Source of the DNA: DATFNI01 sp963787205
GTDB taxonomy: Bacteria; Bacteroidota; Rhodothermia; Balneolales; DATFMH01
Direction: 5' to 3'
Length of the DNA: 64,000 nucleotides
Assembly: GCA_963787205.1 (NCBI GenBank)
Contig: CAWBCD010000012.1
Location: forward strand, 62,001 to 126,000
The notes under the pieces were generated by a model. The model was not told the origin of the DNA, made no database searches, and was given only the letters and a program-made list of their open reading frames with translations. Shown piece after piece: positions 38,080-46,511 of the stretch. The stretch's first letter is position 1; every line of letters starts with the position of its first letter. The translations under genes were made by a program, and so were the position numbers.

Positions 38080-39363
38080 TTAAAACAATTGTCCTATATC
38101 ATGGCGATAATACTTGCCGGCAAATGTGATTTTATCAGCCTCGGCATAGGTTCTTTTAATCGCCTCATCCATGGTCTTGCCAGAACAGACAACAGCCAGA
38201 ACGCGTCCCCCGGCCGTGACGACCTGCCCTCCCTGCATAGCGGTGCCGCTATGAAATACCAGCGTTTCGTCACTCACCAGATCAAGCCCGCGTATCACCT
38301 TACCGGTTTCATATTCACGCGGATATCCATCTGAAGCCAGGATTACACAGCAGTAGGCTCTATTATCCTGGACGATCCGGATTTTGTCCAGTTCTTCGGT
38401 CTCGGCCAGAAGCATGAGCTGCATCAGATCCGTCTGAAGCTTCGGCAGAACCACCTGCGTCTCAGGATCACCGAATCGGCAGTTATATTCCACTACTTTG
38501 GGCCCGTCGGCTGTCAGCATCAGACCGCAGTATAAAAGGCCACGGTAAGGTGTGCCCTCAGCCGCCATGCCCTCGATAGTAGGATCAACAATCGTACGCT
38601 TAACTTCTTCCAGCATAGCCGGATCGACATCAGCTACCGGAGTTATGGATCCCATGCCGCCGGTGTTCAAACCCGTGTTACCCTCACCGATTGGCTTGTA
38701 ATCGCGCGCATTGCTGATGATGTGGCTGTGTTTTCCGTCGGATACCGCAAACACAGAGACCTCCCGCCCTTCCAGAAATTCTTCGATCACGAGCATTTCG
38801 GACGCTTTTCTGAGCGATGGGAGTTCATTCAGCTCTTTCAACGCGCTAAGGGCCTCTTCACGATCTTTACAGACAAACACGCCTTTTCCGGCTGCAAGTC
38901 CATCAGCTTTCAGGACAACCGGCCATGTATTCCTTTTTCTCAAATGATCCTCAGCCAGATCCCATTCGCCTCGTTCATAGGTATGATAGGCGGCCGTTGG
39001 GATATTATTCCGGACCATGAATGATTTGGCAAAGCTCTTACTACCTTCCAGTTGGGCAGCAAGTTTAGTGGGACCAAATACCGGATGACCGCTTTTTTCG
39101 AGAAAATCGACGAGTCCGTCCACCAATGGTTGTTCGGGACCAATGATAGTCATATCGATGGCATACTTTTCGATGACCTCTGCGACGGAGTCAAAATCAT
39201 CGATCCGGCAGTCTACATTGGTCCCTATTTGTGCCGTCCCCGGGTTGCCGGGAGCGATGTATACATTTTCAACCATCTCGGAATTGTGCAGAGACCAGGC
39301 TATCGCGTGTTCACGACCACCTTTACCTATGACTAATACGTCTTTTGTCTCCAGTTCACTCAT
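38080..39363 (-). CDS. purD: Phosphoribosylamine-glycine ligase
   Basis: 427 aa, the normal length. It catalyses ATP-dependent joining of phosphoribosylamine and glycine, the second step of purine synthesis. Visible motifs are the N-terminal VLVIGKGGREHAIAWSL, IIGPEQPLVDGLVDFL, the ATP-grasp part LKADGLAAGKGVFVC, and YCGLMLTADGPKVVEYNCRFGDPETQ with the metal ligands. The start ATG overlaps the stop of tpiA by 4 bp (39360-39363), so it is the last gene of an overlapping set with tpiA and the TlpA-like gene. Its 3' end runs directly into a heptamer array. Confidence 0.96.
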   Translation of the reverse strand: MSELETKDVLVIGKGGREHAIAWSLHNSEMVENVYIAPGNPGTAQIGTNVDCRIDDFDSVAEVIEKYAIDMTIIGPEQPLVDGLVDFLEKSGHPVFGPTKLAAQLEGSKSFAKSFMVRNNIPTAAYHTYERGEWDLAEDHLRKRNTWPVVLKADGLAAGKGVFVCKDREEALSALKELNELPSLRKASEMLVIEEFLEGREVSVFAVSDGKHSHIISNARDYKPIGEGNTGLNTGGMGSITPVADVDPAMLEEVKRTIVDPTIEGMAAEGTPYRGLLYCGLMLTADGPKVVEYNCRFGDPETQVVLPKLQTDLMQLMLLAETEELDKIRIVQDNRAYCCVILASDGYPREYETGKVIRGLDLVSDETLVFHSGTAMQGGQVVTAGGRVLAVVCSGKTMDEAIKRTYAEADKITFAGKYYRHDIGQLF

Positions 39364-40136
39364 TTTTGTGCGATGGCCTCTGCCGTTGAAATTATAGATG
39401 CAAAACTTTGTGCCTTGAGACTGGCTCCACCGATAAGACCGCCGTCCACATCAGGTTTATTCAACAACTCATCGGCGTTATCCGGTTTCATGCTTCCACC
39501 GTAGAGTATGCGAACGTTGCCGGCTTTTTCAGCGCTATACAAGCTTGTCAGTTCATCCCGAATGAATTTATGCATCTCCTGAGCCTGGTCGGGTGTTGCC
39601 GTCTCACCGGTTCCAATGGCCCAAACAGGTTCATAAGCAACCACAACTTCGTTAAGCTGCGTATCCGGCAAGTTGCTGAATGCTCCTTTGATTTGCCGGC
39701 GAACGACATCGAAATGTTGAGCAGCCTTTCGTTCATCCAGCGTCTCACCAACACAGATGACGGGACGTAATCCTACCAGCAGCGCCTTCAACGCCTTAGT
39801 ATTTACACCTTCATCGGTCTCTCCAAAATACTGCCGGCGTTCCGAATGCCCCAGAATCACATAACGGCAACCCGATTCCTTCAGCATGACACCGCTGATT
39901 TCACCGGTATAAGCCCCGCTGTCAAGAAAATGCATATTCTGTGCCCCAAGTTGAATTGTGCTTTGATCCCGGAGGATCTCATGTGCAGCTGCCAGTGAGA
40001 TGAATGGCGGGCAAACCAGTACCTCAACACCCAGGCGCTGTCCTTCAAGCTGTTTTTTAAGTCCGGAAAGCAGCTGAGTGGTCTCCTCCGGACCATTATT
40101 CATTTTCCAGTTGCCGGCTATCAATAATTTTCTCAT
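39360..40136 (-). CDS. tpiA: Triose-phosphate isomerase
   Basis: 258 aa. It interconverts glyceraldehyde-3-phosphate and dihydroxyacetone phosphate. The N-terminal AGNWKMN (Lys at the active site), VILGHSERR (His electrophile), VVAYEPVWAIGTG (catalytic Glu) and the phosphate-binding ILYGGSMKPDNA and GGLIGGASL are all present. It overlaps the TlpA-like gene by 4 bp and purD by 4 bp, indicating translational coupling. A glycolytic enzyme between an envelope lipoprotein and a purine gene has no obvious pathway logic. Confidence 0.97.
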   Translation of the reverse strand: MRKLLIAGNWKMNNGPEETTQLLSGLKKQLEGQRLGVEVLVCPPFISLAAAHEILRDQSTIQLGAQNMHFLDSGAYTGEISGVMLKESGCRYVILGHSERRQYFGETDEGVNTKALKALLVGLRPVICVGETLDERKAAQHFDVVRRQIKGAFSNLPDTQLNEVVVAYEPVWAIGTGETATPDQAQEMHKFIRDELTSLYSAEKAGNVRILYGGSMKPDNADELLNKPDVDGGLIGGASLKAQSFASIISTAEAIAQK

Positions 40137-41551
40137 GATTTTTTCTCCGTTTTATGAAATACTTTATTCAATCCTTGCAGCAAGTATTGGCTTTCAGTAC
40201 CCACATACTTGCGTACGATATCTCCTTTGCTATCCACCAAAAAGCGGGTTGGGATCAACTGGATGTTCAACCTGTGTAACAAGTTTGACATCTTATATGA
40301 TCCAGCCCGGGCAAACGGCCAGTTCCGTGCCCTGTCATCAAAAAATGCCTTAACTGTAATTTCACTGGTATCGATAGGCACCGTCAGAAATTTCAGTCCA
40401 AAATACCGGTATACCAGGTAAAGGGCATTCATGTCATCATACTGATTCTGATACAGTTTATTGGCCAGGCCCGTTATCTCCATCACATAGGGATGCCCCT
40501 TAAACGAGCTGTTGGTTAGAGTATCTCCTGAAAGGGTCACGACCCTGAATGAGGGCATTGGCATTCCGGGAGCCAGGCTATCCAAATCATACTGCATGCT
40601 TTTGGCAAATGACCGGGCCTGATCATTTTCAGACGCAAAAGCTTTTTTGAAAGCCATCAAATCATCACGTGCCTCCTGAATCTTTGTACTGTCATACAAA
40701 ATCTTCACCTTGCTCATTCCCATAGCTATCTTGAGATTTTGATTATCCGAAGCCTGAGACAGCGAATCCACGTATATCAATGCACGGTTCAATCCCCTGC
40801 GGGAAGTCAGAATCTGCACAATATCTCGCGACAGCTCTGTTTGTATGGAAGGGTCTTTGATCTGTTTAAAGCGGGCAAAGGCCAGGCTGTCATCCCACCC
40901 TTCCAGTATGCGTATGGTTGTCACAGCAGAATGTTGCGCCGCAATCGTTCCTGGATACGTCTTGTAAACAGACCAAAACAGATTACTCCAGGTATGAGCT
41001 AGCTTCGGAAGCGTATCCTGTTTAACCTGCCCATTCCGGACGAATGCCATCAGACGTGCCCAGTCACCTTCCAGACGTTCATATGTGCTATAAGCCTTCT
41101 CCTCATGAGAGGTATACTTTGCGGTGGTGCCGAAGTCGGGTAGCTGCCCTACGATCTTCAGGGAGTCGTTGGCGGCCAAAATAACAGCCGAGGATGAAAT
41201 ATCCGTGTTGTTCCTGTTGAGTATCAACGGATAAATACCTTTCGATTTGAATTTGGCAGTTCCTGAAAATTGACCCAGTCTGTTGGTGACGGCATGAAAC
41301 AGGGTATCAACCTTATTGGATGTGTCGGGTTCAACGACTGTCAGATTGATTCCCGAGTAATCTCCACTCGAATCGATTTTAGTCGAAACTGTCACCTTTC
41401 CGTAAACATAGGCCGATTTATATTGCGGTTTCTTCGAGCATCCGTCTAATAACCCGATACCGAGGATGACACACATCCATAAGAAAATGGATTGAACCGA
41501 CTTCTCCCTTACGGAACGACGGGATATCGGGGTGTTAGATGAAGAAGACAT
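40133..41551 (-). CDS. TlpA/thioredoxin-fold lipoprotein lacking the CXXC motif
   Basis: 472 aa. The signal sequence has a late lipobox (GLLDGC). Residues about 40-130 look like a carboxypeptidase-regulatory/DUF4369-type N-terminal domain (YGKVTVSTKIDS, NRLGQFSGTAKFKSKGIYPLIL). The C-terminal third resembles a thioredoxin fold: PGMPMPSFRVVTLSGDTLTNSSFKGHPYVMEITG and later IPTRFLVDSKGDIVRKYVGTE. Where TlpA proteins have WCGPC, this reads TGLANKLYQ, so no redox cysteines remain. It is probably a structural or binding variant. It is first in the overlapping set with tpiA and purD; a heptamer array begins at its start codon. Confidence 0.75.
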   Translation of the reverse strand: MSSSSNTPISRRSVREKSVQSIFLWMCVILGIGLLDGCSKKPQYKSAYVYGKVTVSTKIDSSGDYSGINLTVVEPDTSNKVDTLFHAVTNRLGQFSGTAKFKSKGIYPLILNRNNTDISSSAVILAANDSLKIVGQLPDFGTTAKYTSHEEKAYSTYERLEGDWARLMAFVRNGQVKQDTLPKLAHTWSNLFWSVYKTYPGTIAAQHSAVTTIRILEGWDDSLAFARFKQIKDPSIQTELSRDIVQILTSRRGLNRALIYVDSLSQASDNQNLKIAMGMSKVKILYDSTKIQEARDDLMAFKKAFASENDQARSFAKSMQYDLDSLAPGMPMPSFRVVTLSGDTLTNSSFKGHPYVMEITGLANKLYQNQYDDMNALYLVYRYFGLKFLTVPIDTSEITVKAFFDDRARNWPFARAGSYKMSNLLHRLNIQLIPTRFLVDSKGDIVRKYVGTESQYLLQGLNKVFHKTEKKS

Positions 41552-41600
41552 GTAATTAGAATTTAGTTGATAGTTGTCGGTTGCGGGTCACCTGTTTGTA
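41552..41600. repeat. Degenerate heptamer array at a start codon
   Basis: Starting at the base next to the ATG of the TlpA-like gene, seven units each begin with g: gtaatta, gaattta, gttgata, gttgtcg, gttgcgg, gtcacct, gtttgta. Confidence 0.65.
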
Positions 41601-41675
41601 TCCATTACATAGAGTCGATCTGAAGGCTATATGCGTCCCATCATTCCAATTTCCCATTATTCCATTCCTTTCTTT

Positions 41676-43133
41676 TCAGGCTTTGGCTTTAAACCGGTCG
41701 AGCACGGCATCGCGAGCCATTTTAGGGTTGGCTTTACCCTGCGACCTTCTCATCACCTGCCCGATGAAGAAACCGAGCAGTCCTTCTTTGCCACCCAGAT
41801 ATTCGTTTACCTTATCCGGGAACTCGTCAAGAACTTCATCCACCAGGTTGTCTATGAATCCGGTATCCGATACCTGTAGCAGGTTAAGTTCACCGGCCAG
41901 CGCTTCGGCATTGTTATCACTCTCCAGCATCTTATTGAAGATAGTCTGCATGGCCGAGGAACTGACTTTGTCCTCTTCGCGCAGATTGATCAAACCGCCA
42001 AGCCGTTCCGGCGTAATGGAGAAATCTCCAATATCGATGCTCTTATCATTGAGCACCCGGCGCACTTCCGTGATGATGAGGTTAGCTACCGATTTGGGTT
42101 TATCCACGTATTTGAGCACTTCTTCAAAATAGTCGGCCATGTAGCGGGTATCTGTAAGAACTGTGGCATCGAACTCGGGCAACCCAAAGGAATCCATGAA
42201 ACGCTGACGGCGCACATCCGGCATTTCCGGGAGTTCGCTGAGGATTTCATCCATCATTTGTTCGGTAACAACGACCGGTGGGATATCCGGTTCAGGGAAG
42301 TAACGGTAATCATGTGCTTCCTCTTTGGATCGCATCTCGCGGGTTTCCAGTTTATTGGAGTCCCACAGTCTTGTTTGCTGAATGATCTTACCGCCACCAC
42401 GAATGACCTGTTCCTGCCGCTCTATTTCGAACTGTATGGCTCGTTCCACATTGCGGAACGAGTTCATGTTCTTCAGCTCAGTCCGGGTCCCGAACTCTTT
42501 TTGTCCCTTCGGACGAATCGACACGTTGGCATCACAGCGGAGACTTCCCTCCTCCATGTTGCCGTCACAAATTTCCAGGTACTGCACGATCTGCTTGATC
42601 TTGGTCAGGTAAGCATAGGCCTCAGCCGGTGTACGAAGATCCGGTTCCGACACGATTTCAATCAGTGGTGTCCCTGCACGGTTCAGGTCGATCAATGTGT
42701 TATAAGGATCTTGGTCGTGAATCGATTTACCGGCATCTTCTTCCATATGGATTCGTGTGATACCGATACGTTTTTCCGTACCGTCTTCCAGCGTGATATC
42801 GATATAGCCTTCATAACAGATGGGCGTCTCGTACTGAGAGATCTGGTATCCCTTGGGAAGATCGGGATAGAAATAATTCTTTCTGGCAAAAATAGAGCGG
42901 GGCGTTACCTTGCAGTTGGTCGCCATTCCCATGCGAATGGTGAAACGGATCAGGTTTTCATTGACAACAGGCAATGTACCGGGATGTCCCAAACATAGCG
43001 GACTTACATTTGTGTTCGGCTCTGCTCCAAATTCCGTTGATACCGGGGTGAAAGCCTTACTTTGGGTAAGTAGTTGACAGTGTACTTCGAGACCGATTAC
43101 CGGTGAGAATTCGGTCGTGGCCAGATCTTTCAT
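41676..43133 (-). CDS. gatB: Aspartyl/glutamyl-tRNA amidotransferase subunit B
   Basis: 485 aa, full length. It is the tRNA-binding/transamidating subunit that acts with GatA and GatC to make Gln-tRNA(Gln) or Asn-tRNA(Asn). The N-terminus has GLEVHCQLLTQSKAFTPVSTEFG; the core has LCLGHPGTLPVVN, RKNYFYPDLPKGYQISQYE, RTGTPLIEIVSEPD-like and SLRCDANVSIRP. The YqeY-like tail ends GFFIGQVMRRSQGKANPKMARDAVLDRF. gatA and gatC are not in the window. It stands alone on the minus strand and is divergent from the SatD gene. Confidence 0.97.
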   Translation of the reverse strand: MKDLATTEFSPVIGLEVHCQLLTQSKAFTPVSTEFGAEPNTNVSPLCLGHPGTLPVVNENLIRFTIRMGMATNCKVTPRSIFARKNYFYPDLPKGYQISQYETPICYEGYIDITLEDGTEKRIGITRIHMEEDAGKSIHDQDPYNTLIDLNRAGTPLIEIVSEPDLRTPAEAYAYLTKIKQIVQYLEICDGNMEEGSLRCDANVSIRPKGQKEFGTRTELKNMNSFRNVERAIQFEIERQEQVIRGGGKIIQQTRLWDSNKLETREMRSKEEAHDYRYFPEPDIPPVVVTEQMMDEILSELPEMPDVRRQRFMDSFGLPEFDATVLTDTRYMADYFEEVLKYVDKPKSVANLIITEVRRVLNDKSIDIGDFSITPERLGGLINLREEDKVSSSAMQTIFNKMLESDNNAEALAGELNLLQVSDTGFIDNLVDEVLDEFPDKVNEYLGGKEGLLGFFIGQVMRRSQGKANPKMARDAVLDRFKAKA

Positions 43134-43259
43134 AAGATTTGTTCATTCGTAATTGATTACTCGCTTCCAGAGGCCTAAGATAGTAAAGAGCACCCTTTTA
43201 TAACATCATAAAACGAGGAAATCCCATGATGTTTGATGATCAAAAATTTTATTTGCATT

Positions 43260-43308
43260 TATGCTATTACAATAGCATATTTATTCATTATGCTATTAAG
43301 GATGCATA
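43260..43308 (+). promoter_or_regulatory. Paired palindromic operator upstream of the SatD-family gene
   Basis: tatgctatt ac aatagcata (43260-43279) has 9-bp arms. A second, weaker site, tatgctatt aagg atgcata, lies at 43289-43308. Centre-to-centre spacing is about 29 bp. They lie 27-75 bp before the SatD-family start, where a repressor would act. The other divergent gene, gatB, begins at 43133. Confidence 0.6.
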
Positions 43309-43334
43309 ATACTGGAATATGATAGGTTCATAGT

Positions 43335-44024
43335 ATGCGCATAAATATGCAAAAGGCAGAAAATCCACTTTTAGCAGTTCTGACTGGTGATATCATTCGC
43401 TCCCGGAATCTCCCGGGAAAAGAAAAAGAAGCTGTTTTGTCGGTGATCAAGAAATCACCCAAAATACTGGAACAGTTGCCAGGTCCTGGTCTAAAGCTCT
43501 CTGCATTTGACGTATTTCGGGGCGACAGCTTTCAGGTGATTGTCTTCCAGCCGGAAATGGCTGTGATCGTATCTGTCATGTTGCGAACGCTTGTCAAAAA
43601 GACCGTTCAGAAGCCGCTGAAGACACTGCCGGATATCCGCATCGCCATTGGTATGGGGAATGTTGACACCCTGACCACCAATGTCTCCGAAGGTGACGGA
43701 GAGGCATTTCAACGATCCGGCCTGTTGCTCGATCAGATGCCGGCTGACCAGAAGATGGCCATTGCTACTTCATCTGACGAATTGGACAGACGATGGAATG
43801 CCGAGTTAGGGTTACTGGATGCCCTCGTCACTGCATGGACCTATCCGCAGGCCGAAGTTATTCCCGGCATCATGACCGGCCAGACACAGCAGGAAATTGC
43901 GGACAAACTGCATATTGAACAATCAACGATCCATCGCCGGCTGCGCGCGGCAGATTGGCCTGCAGCAGAACGATATCTTGCTTATGTTGCCGAAGATATA
44001 AAGCGATCGTTGAGTATTTTATAG
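43335..44024 (+). CDS. SatD-family protein with C-terminal helix-turn-helix
   Basis: 229 aa (or 225 from an ATG at 43347). The N-terminal two-thirds match the SatD family: LAVLTGDIIRSRNLPG, LSAFDVFRGDSFQVIVFQPE, DIRIAIGMGNVD, VSEGDGEAFQRSG. The C-terminus is a helix-turn-helix, MTGQTQQEIADKLHIEQSTIHRRLRAADW. SatD proteins are of unknown biochemical function and usually sit next to a DUF3307 membrane protein, as here (137 bp downstream). The HTH plus the palindromes before the gene suggest autoregulation; this is inference. Confidence 0.8.
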   Translation: MRINMQKAENPLLAVLTGDIIRSRNLPGKEKEAVLSVIKKSPKILEQLPGPGLKLSAFDVFRGDSFQVIVFQPEMAVIVSVMLRTLVKKTVQKPLKTLPDIRIAIGMGNVDTLTTNVSEGDGEAFQRSGLLLDQMPADQKMAIATSSDELDRRWNAELGLLDALVTAWTYPQAEVIPGIMTGQTQQEIADKLHIEQSTIHRRLRAADWPAAERYLAYVAEDIKRSLSIL

Positions 44025-44161
44025 CAGAGCGGTACCAATCAAATTGGCCTTACATCCCGAAGGTTTAAGACAGTTGCAGGGGTAGCAGCATCTCACTGCG
44101 ATCCTCTGTGGAATCAATGAGTTCCCGGTGTAACTTCTTTTAAATAAAACGAAAGCATCTT

Positions 44162-44896
44162 ATGAACGTCTACTTCGTCCTGCTTCGCTTGTTTGCGGCT
44201 CATATCCTTGCCGACTTCTTTCTGCAGCCCCGTTCATGGGTTGAACAGCGAAGGAAACGTGGCCTCAGGGCACCAGTCCTCTATATTCATATACTCATCG
44301 TGGGTATCCTGAGCTGGCTGTTTCTCGGGTTCTGGCATAATGTTACGGTGCCGCTGTTCATCATGGTCACACATTTTTTCATCGACTGGTGGAAATCAGG
44401 CCTGCCCGATAAGCTCCGCTATTTTATCATCGACCAGGTGTTACACTTAGTGATGCTTATAGCTGTCTGGATATGGTTTGCTCACTCCCAACTCATCCTT
44501 ATGTACGACGCATTCAACCTGCTCAGTCATCCTGATTTCTGGGTCGTGGCTACCGGTTATCTGATTGTGCTGCACCCATTCTCCGTGCTGGTTGCCCAGT
44601 TTACCCGAAAATGGCAACAGTCGCTCACAGAACACATTGATAATGATGAGCCTAAAACAGGACTTCCCGAGGCAGGAAAGTGGATCGGGTATATGGAACG
44701 CGTGCTGATCCTGACACTCATTCTGATGCACCAGTTTCAGGCTATCGGCTTCCTAATCACGGCAAAATCGATCTTCCGCTTTGGTGAGATAACAGGAAAA
44801 CGCGGGCGCGCTGAAGCTGAATATGTTCTGATCGGTTCCTTTATCTCTTTCACCCTCTCTATCCTGCTCGGAATCGTTGTGGCTGCACTGATCTAA
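44162..44896 (+). CDS. DUF3307 multi-helix membrane protein
   Basis: 244 aa, with about six transmembrane helices. The N-terminus RLFAAHILADFFLQPRSWVEQRR and the MVTHFFIDWWKSGLPDKLRYFIIDQVLHLV segment, with conserved His/Asp residues, are the DUF3307 signature. Further helices are at VVATGYLIVLHPFSVLVAQF, RVLILTLILMHQFQAIGFLITAKSIFRF and LIGSFISFTLSILLGIVVAALI. The His/Asp pattern hints at metal binding, but no activity is known. It pairs with the SatD-family gene. Two heptamer units (cagtaat, cagttaa) follow its stop directly. Confidence 0.88.
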   Translation: MNVYFVLLRLFAAHILADFFLQPRSWVEQRRKRGLRAPVLYIHILIVGILSWLFLGFWHNVTVPLFIMVTHFFIDWWKSGLPDKLRYFIIDQVLHLVMLIAVWIWFAHSQLILMYDAFNLLSHPDFWVVATGYLIVLHPFSVLVAQFTRKWQQSLTEHIDNDEPKTGLPEAGKWIGYMERVLILTLILMHQFQAIGFLITAKSIFRFGEITGKRGRAEAEYVLIGSFISFTLSILLGIVVAALI

Positions 44897-44924
44897 CAGT
44901 AATCAGTTAAGAATGGTACTCAAT

Positions 44925-45115
44925 GGATTTGTTACCTGCACTCGTGCAGGCGTCCTCGCATGCGCACACTGTGCAATAAACGGGGTTTCAAGAGGCTACC
45001 TTCCAAAATAGAATTTGGAAACGAGAAAAAATACTTTATGCAACTATTGGAAGGACTAAAGCCCTCGTTTATTGTTGAATTTTGGACCTCCGGCCTGAAG
45101 GCCGGGGCAATTCTA
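44925..45115 (-). repeat. Possible IS200/IS605-derived non-autonomous palindromic element
   Basis: About 190 bp without an ORF. One end has the hairpin cctgca ctcg tgcagg (44935-44950), which resembles the end hairpin of the IS200-type element at 23.9 kb. The other end has ccggcct ga aggccgg (45090-45105), next to gaattgcc on the minus strand, a common look of IS200/IS605 left ends. No transposase lies inside. Confidence 0.45.
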
Positions 45116-45145
45116 TAATCATCAACAAAAATTAGCAACCCGACT

Positions 45146-45190
45146 GATCACTGTTTACTGTTAATTGTTAATTGTTAATTGTTAATTGTT
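45146..45190. repeat. Heptamer array at the aguA stop codon
   Basis: Units are gatcact, gtttact, then four perfect gttaatt, then gtt. It touches the stop of the agmatine deiminase gene. Confidence 0.9.
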
Positions 45191-46239
45191 CAGGTTCCGT
45201 ACAGTTGCTGGGTTACGCAATGGATTGAGCCCTGTCCCCAGACCAGGTCGGCGCAAGGAATGCCAATGACCTCGCGGTCCAAGAAGTAGTTCTGGAGCAA
45301 CGCCTGTGTCTGCGCATCATATCGCTCATCGTAAAATGGCAGCAGGACGACATCATTGGTGATATAAAAATTGGTGTAACTGGCAGGCACATATTCCGAA
45401 CCGTCGACCGTCGTACCCTTAATGCGGGTCTCGGGCAGCGGCAGTGTTTCGATGGTCAGAGATCTTCCGTTTTGATCGGTGGCTTTTGCAAGGATCTCCA
45501 GGTTTTCCTGCAGTGCCGCATAATTGACATCATTGGGATTATCAGTGACCGTTGCCACAACCGTCGTCTCATTCACAAAACGGCACAGATCATCGACATG
45601 TCCATCTGTATCGTCGCCTGCCAACCCCTGCTTCAGCCAGATTATTTTCTCCTGACCCAGGTAGTCGTACAGATTTTGTTCTATCTGGCTTTTCGTCATT
45701 CCCGGATTACGGTTCGGATTTAGAAGAACCGACTCGGTCGTTATCATCAGTCTGTTTCCATTTGTATCAATAGACCCGCCTTCAAGCACCATATCAACGG
45801 GAAACCGCTCAATGCCATACATTCTGGAGAAGTACTCGGGCAATTTATCATCGTCGTCATAAGGCGGATATTTTCCGCCCCATGCGTTGTACTTCCAATC
45901 TGTTATTGCATAAGTACCTGCCGGATTCCGGGCAAAAATGGGTCCGCAATCACGGGACCAAACATCATTTGTGGGAACGACATGAAACACCACCTTTGTC
46001 AGGTTGACCTTGCCGGCGATCAGTATTTGCTCTGCATGCCTTCGATATTTTCCATTGGGAACCACCAGGTAAACGGTTTCATATTTTGCCAGCGTTTTGA
46101 TAATGTCGACATACACCTTTTCAACGAGTCCCATGCGTTTACCAGGCCATGTTGATCTGTTTGCAGGCCAGTTCAGATGTGTGCCGGAGTGAGTCTCCCA
46201 CTCCGCGGGCATTTTAAATCCTCTTTTAACGGGTAACAT
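45190..46239 (-). CDS. aguA: Agmatine deiminase
   Basis: 349 aa. It hydrolyses agmatine to N-carbamoylputrescine and ammonia in polyamine synthesis. The porphyromonas-type deiminase pattern is complete: MPAEWETHSGTHLNWP, NDVWSRDCGPIFARN, VDMVLEGGSIDTNG, GDDTDGHVDDLCRF (catalytic His), and the C-terminal GQGSIHCVTQQ with the nucleophile Cys341. The length is normal. The partner N-carbamoylputrescine amidase is not in the window. Both ends of the gene carry heptamer arrays: gttaatt units at the stop and gagtatt units at the start. Confidence 0.94.
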   Translation of the reverse strand: MLPVKRGFKMPAEWETHSGTHLNWPANRSTWPGKRMGLVEKVYVDIIKTLAKYETVYLVVPNGKYRRHAEQILIAGKVNLTKVVFHVVPTNDVWSRDCGPIFARNPAGTYAITDWKYNAWGGKYPPYDDDDKLPEYFSRMYGIERFPVDMVLEGGSIDTNGNRLMITTESVLLNPNRNPGMTKSQIEQNLYDYLGQEKIIWLKQGLAGDDTDGHVDDLCRFVNETTVVATVTDNPNDVNYAALQENLEILAKATDQNGRSLTIETLPLPETRIKGTTVDGSEYVPASYTNFYITNDVVLLPFYDERYDAQTQALLQNYFLDREVIGIPCADLVWGQGSIHCVTQQLYGT

Positions 46240-46243
46240 GGAT

Positions 46244-46285
46244 TAGTCGTGAGTATTGAGTATTGAGTATTGAGTATTGAGAAAT
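46244..46285. repeat. Heptamer array upstream of aguA
   Basis: Four perfect gagtatt units at 46251-46278, with degenerate units (tagtcgt, gagaaat) on each side, starting 5 bp upstream of the aguA start. Confidence 0.9.
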
Positions 46286-46470
46286 GTCGGGTAAAATTAT
46301 TATGCTGATTATTTGCAGGCAAGGTAAAATGTAACACAGTCCCCCCGTACTTCTTATCTTATTTGACAACAGAGGATTTATCGACGCTTCCACCGTCATT
46401 GATTAACAAAAAGAGGTCGTCTATGTTGATCAGGAGCACATCTTCATCCGTTGTACTATTGACATAGGCT

Positions 46471-46511
46471 GTTAACTGTTTACTGTAACTGATAACTGGT
46501 AACTGGTTAAA
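46471..46511. repeat. Degenerate heptamer array at the dacB stop codon
   Basis: Units are gttaact, gtttact, gtaact (6 bp), gataact, ggtaact, ggttaaa; the last runs into the stop of the PBP4 gene. The unit is related to those at 45.2 and 49.5 kb. Confidence 0.75.

Noticed and set aside
42258..42998. 246-codon plus-strand ORF inside gatB
   Set aside because: Antisense shadow of a strongly conserved gene with no recognisable protein motifs of its own.
45146..45190. CRISPR-like repeat array
   Set aside because: The units are 7 bp and directly joined, without spacers; no cas genes are near.
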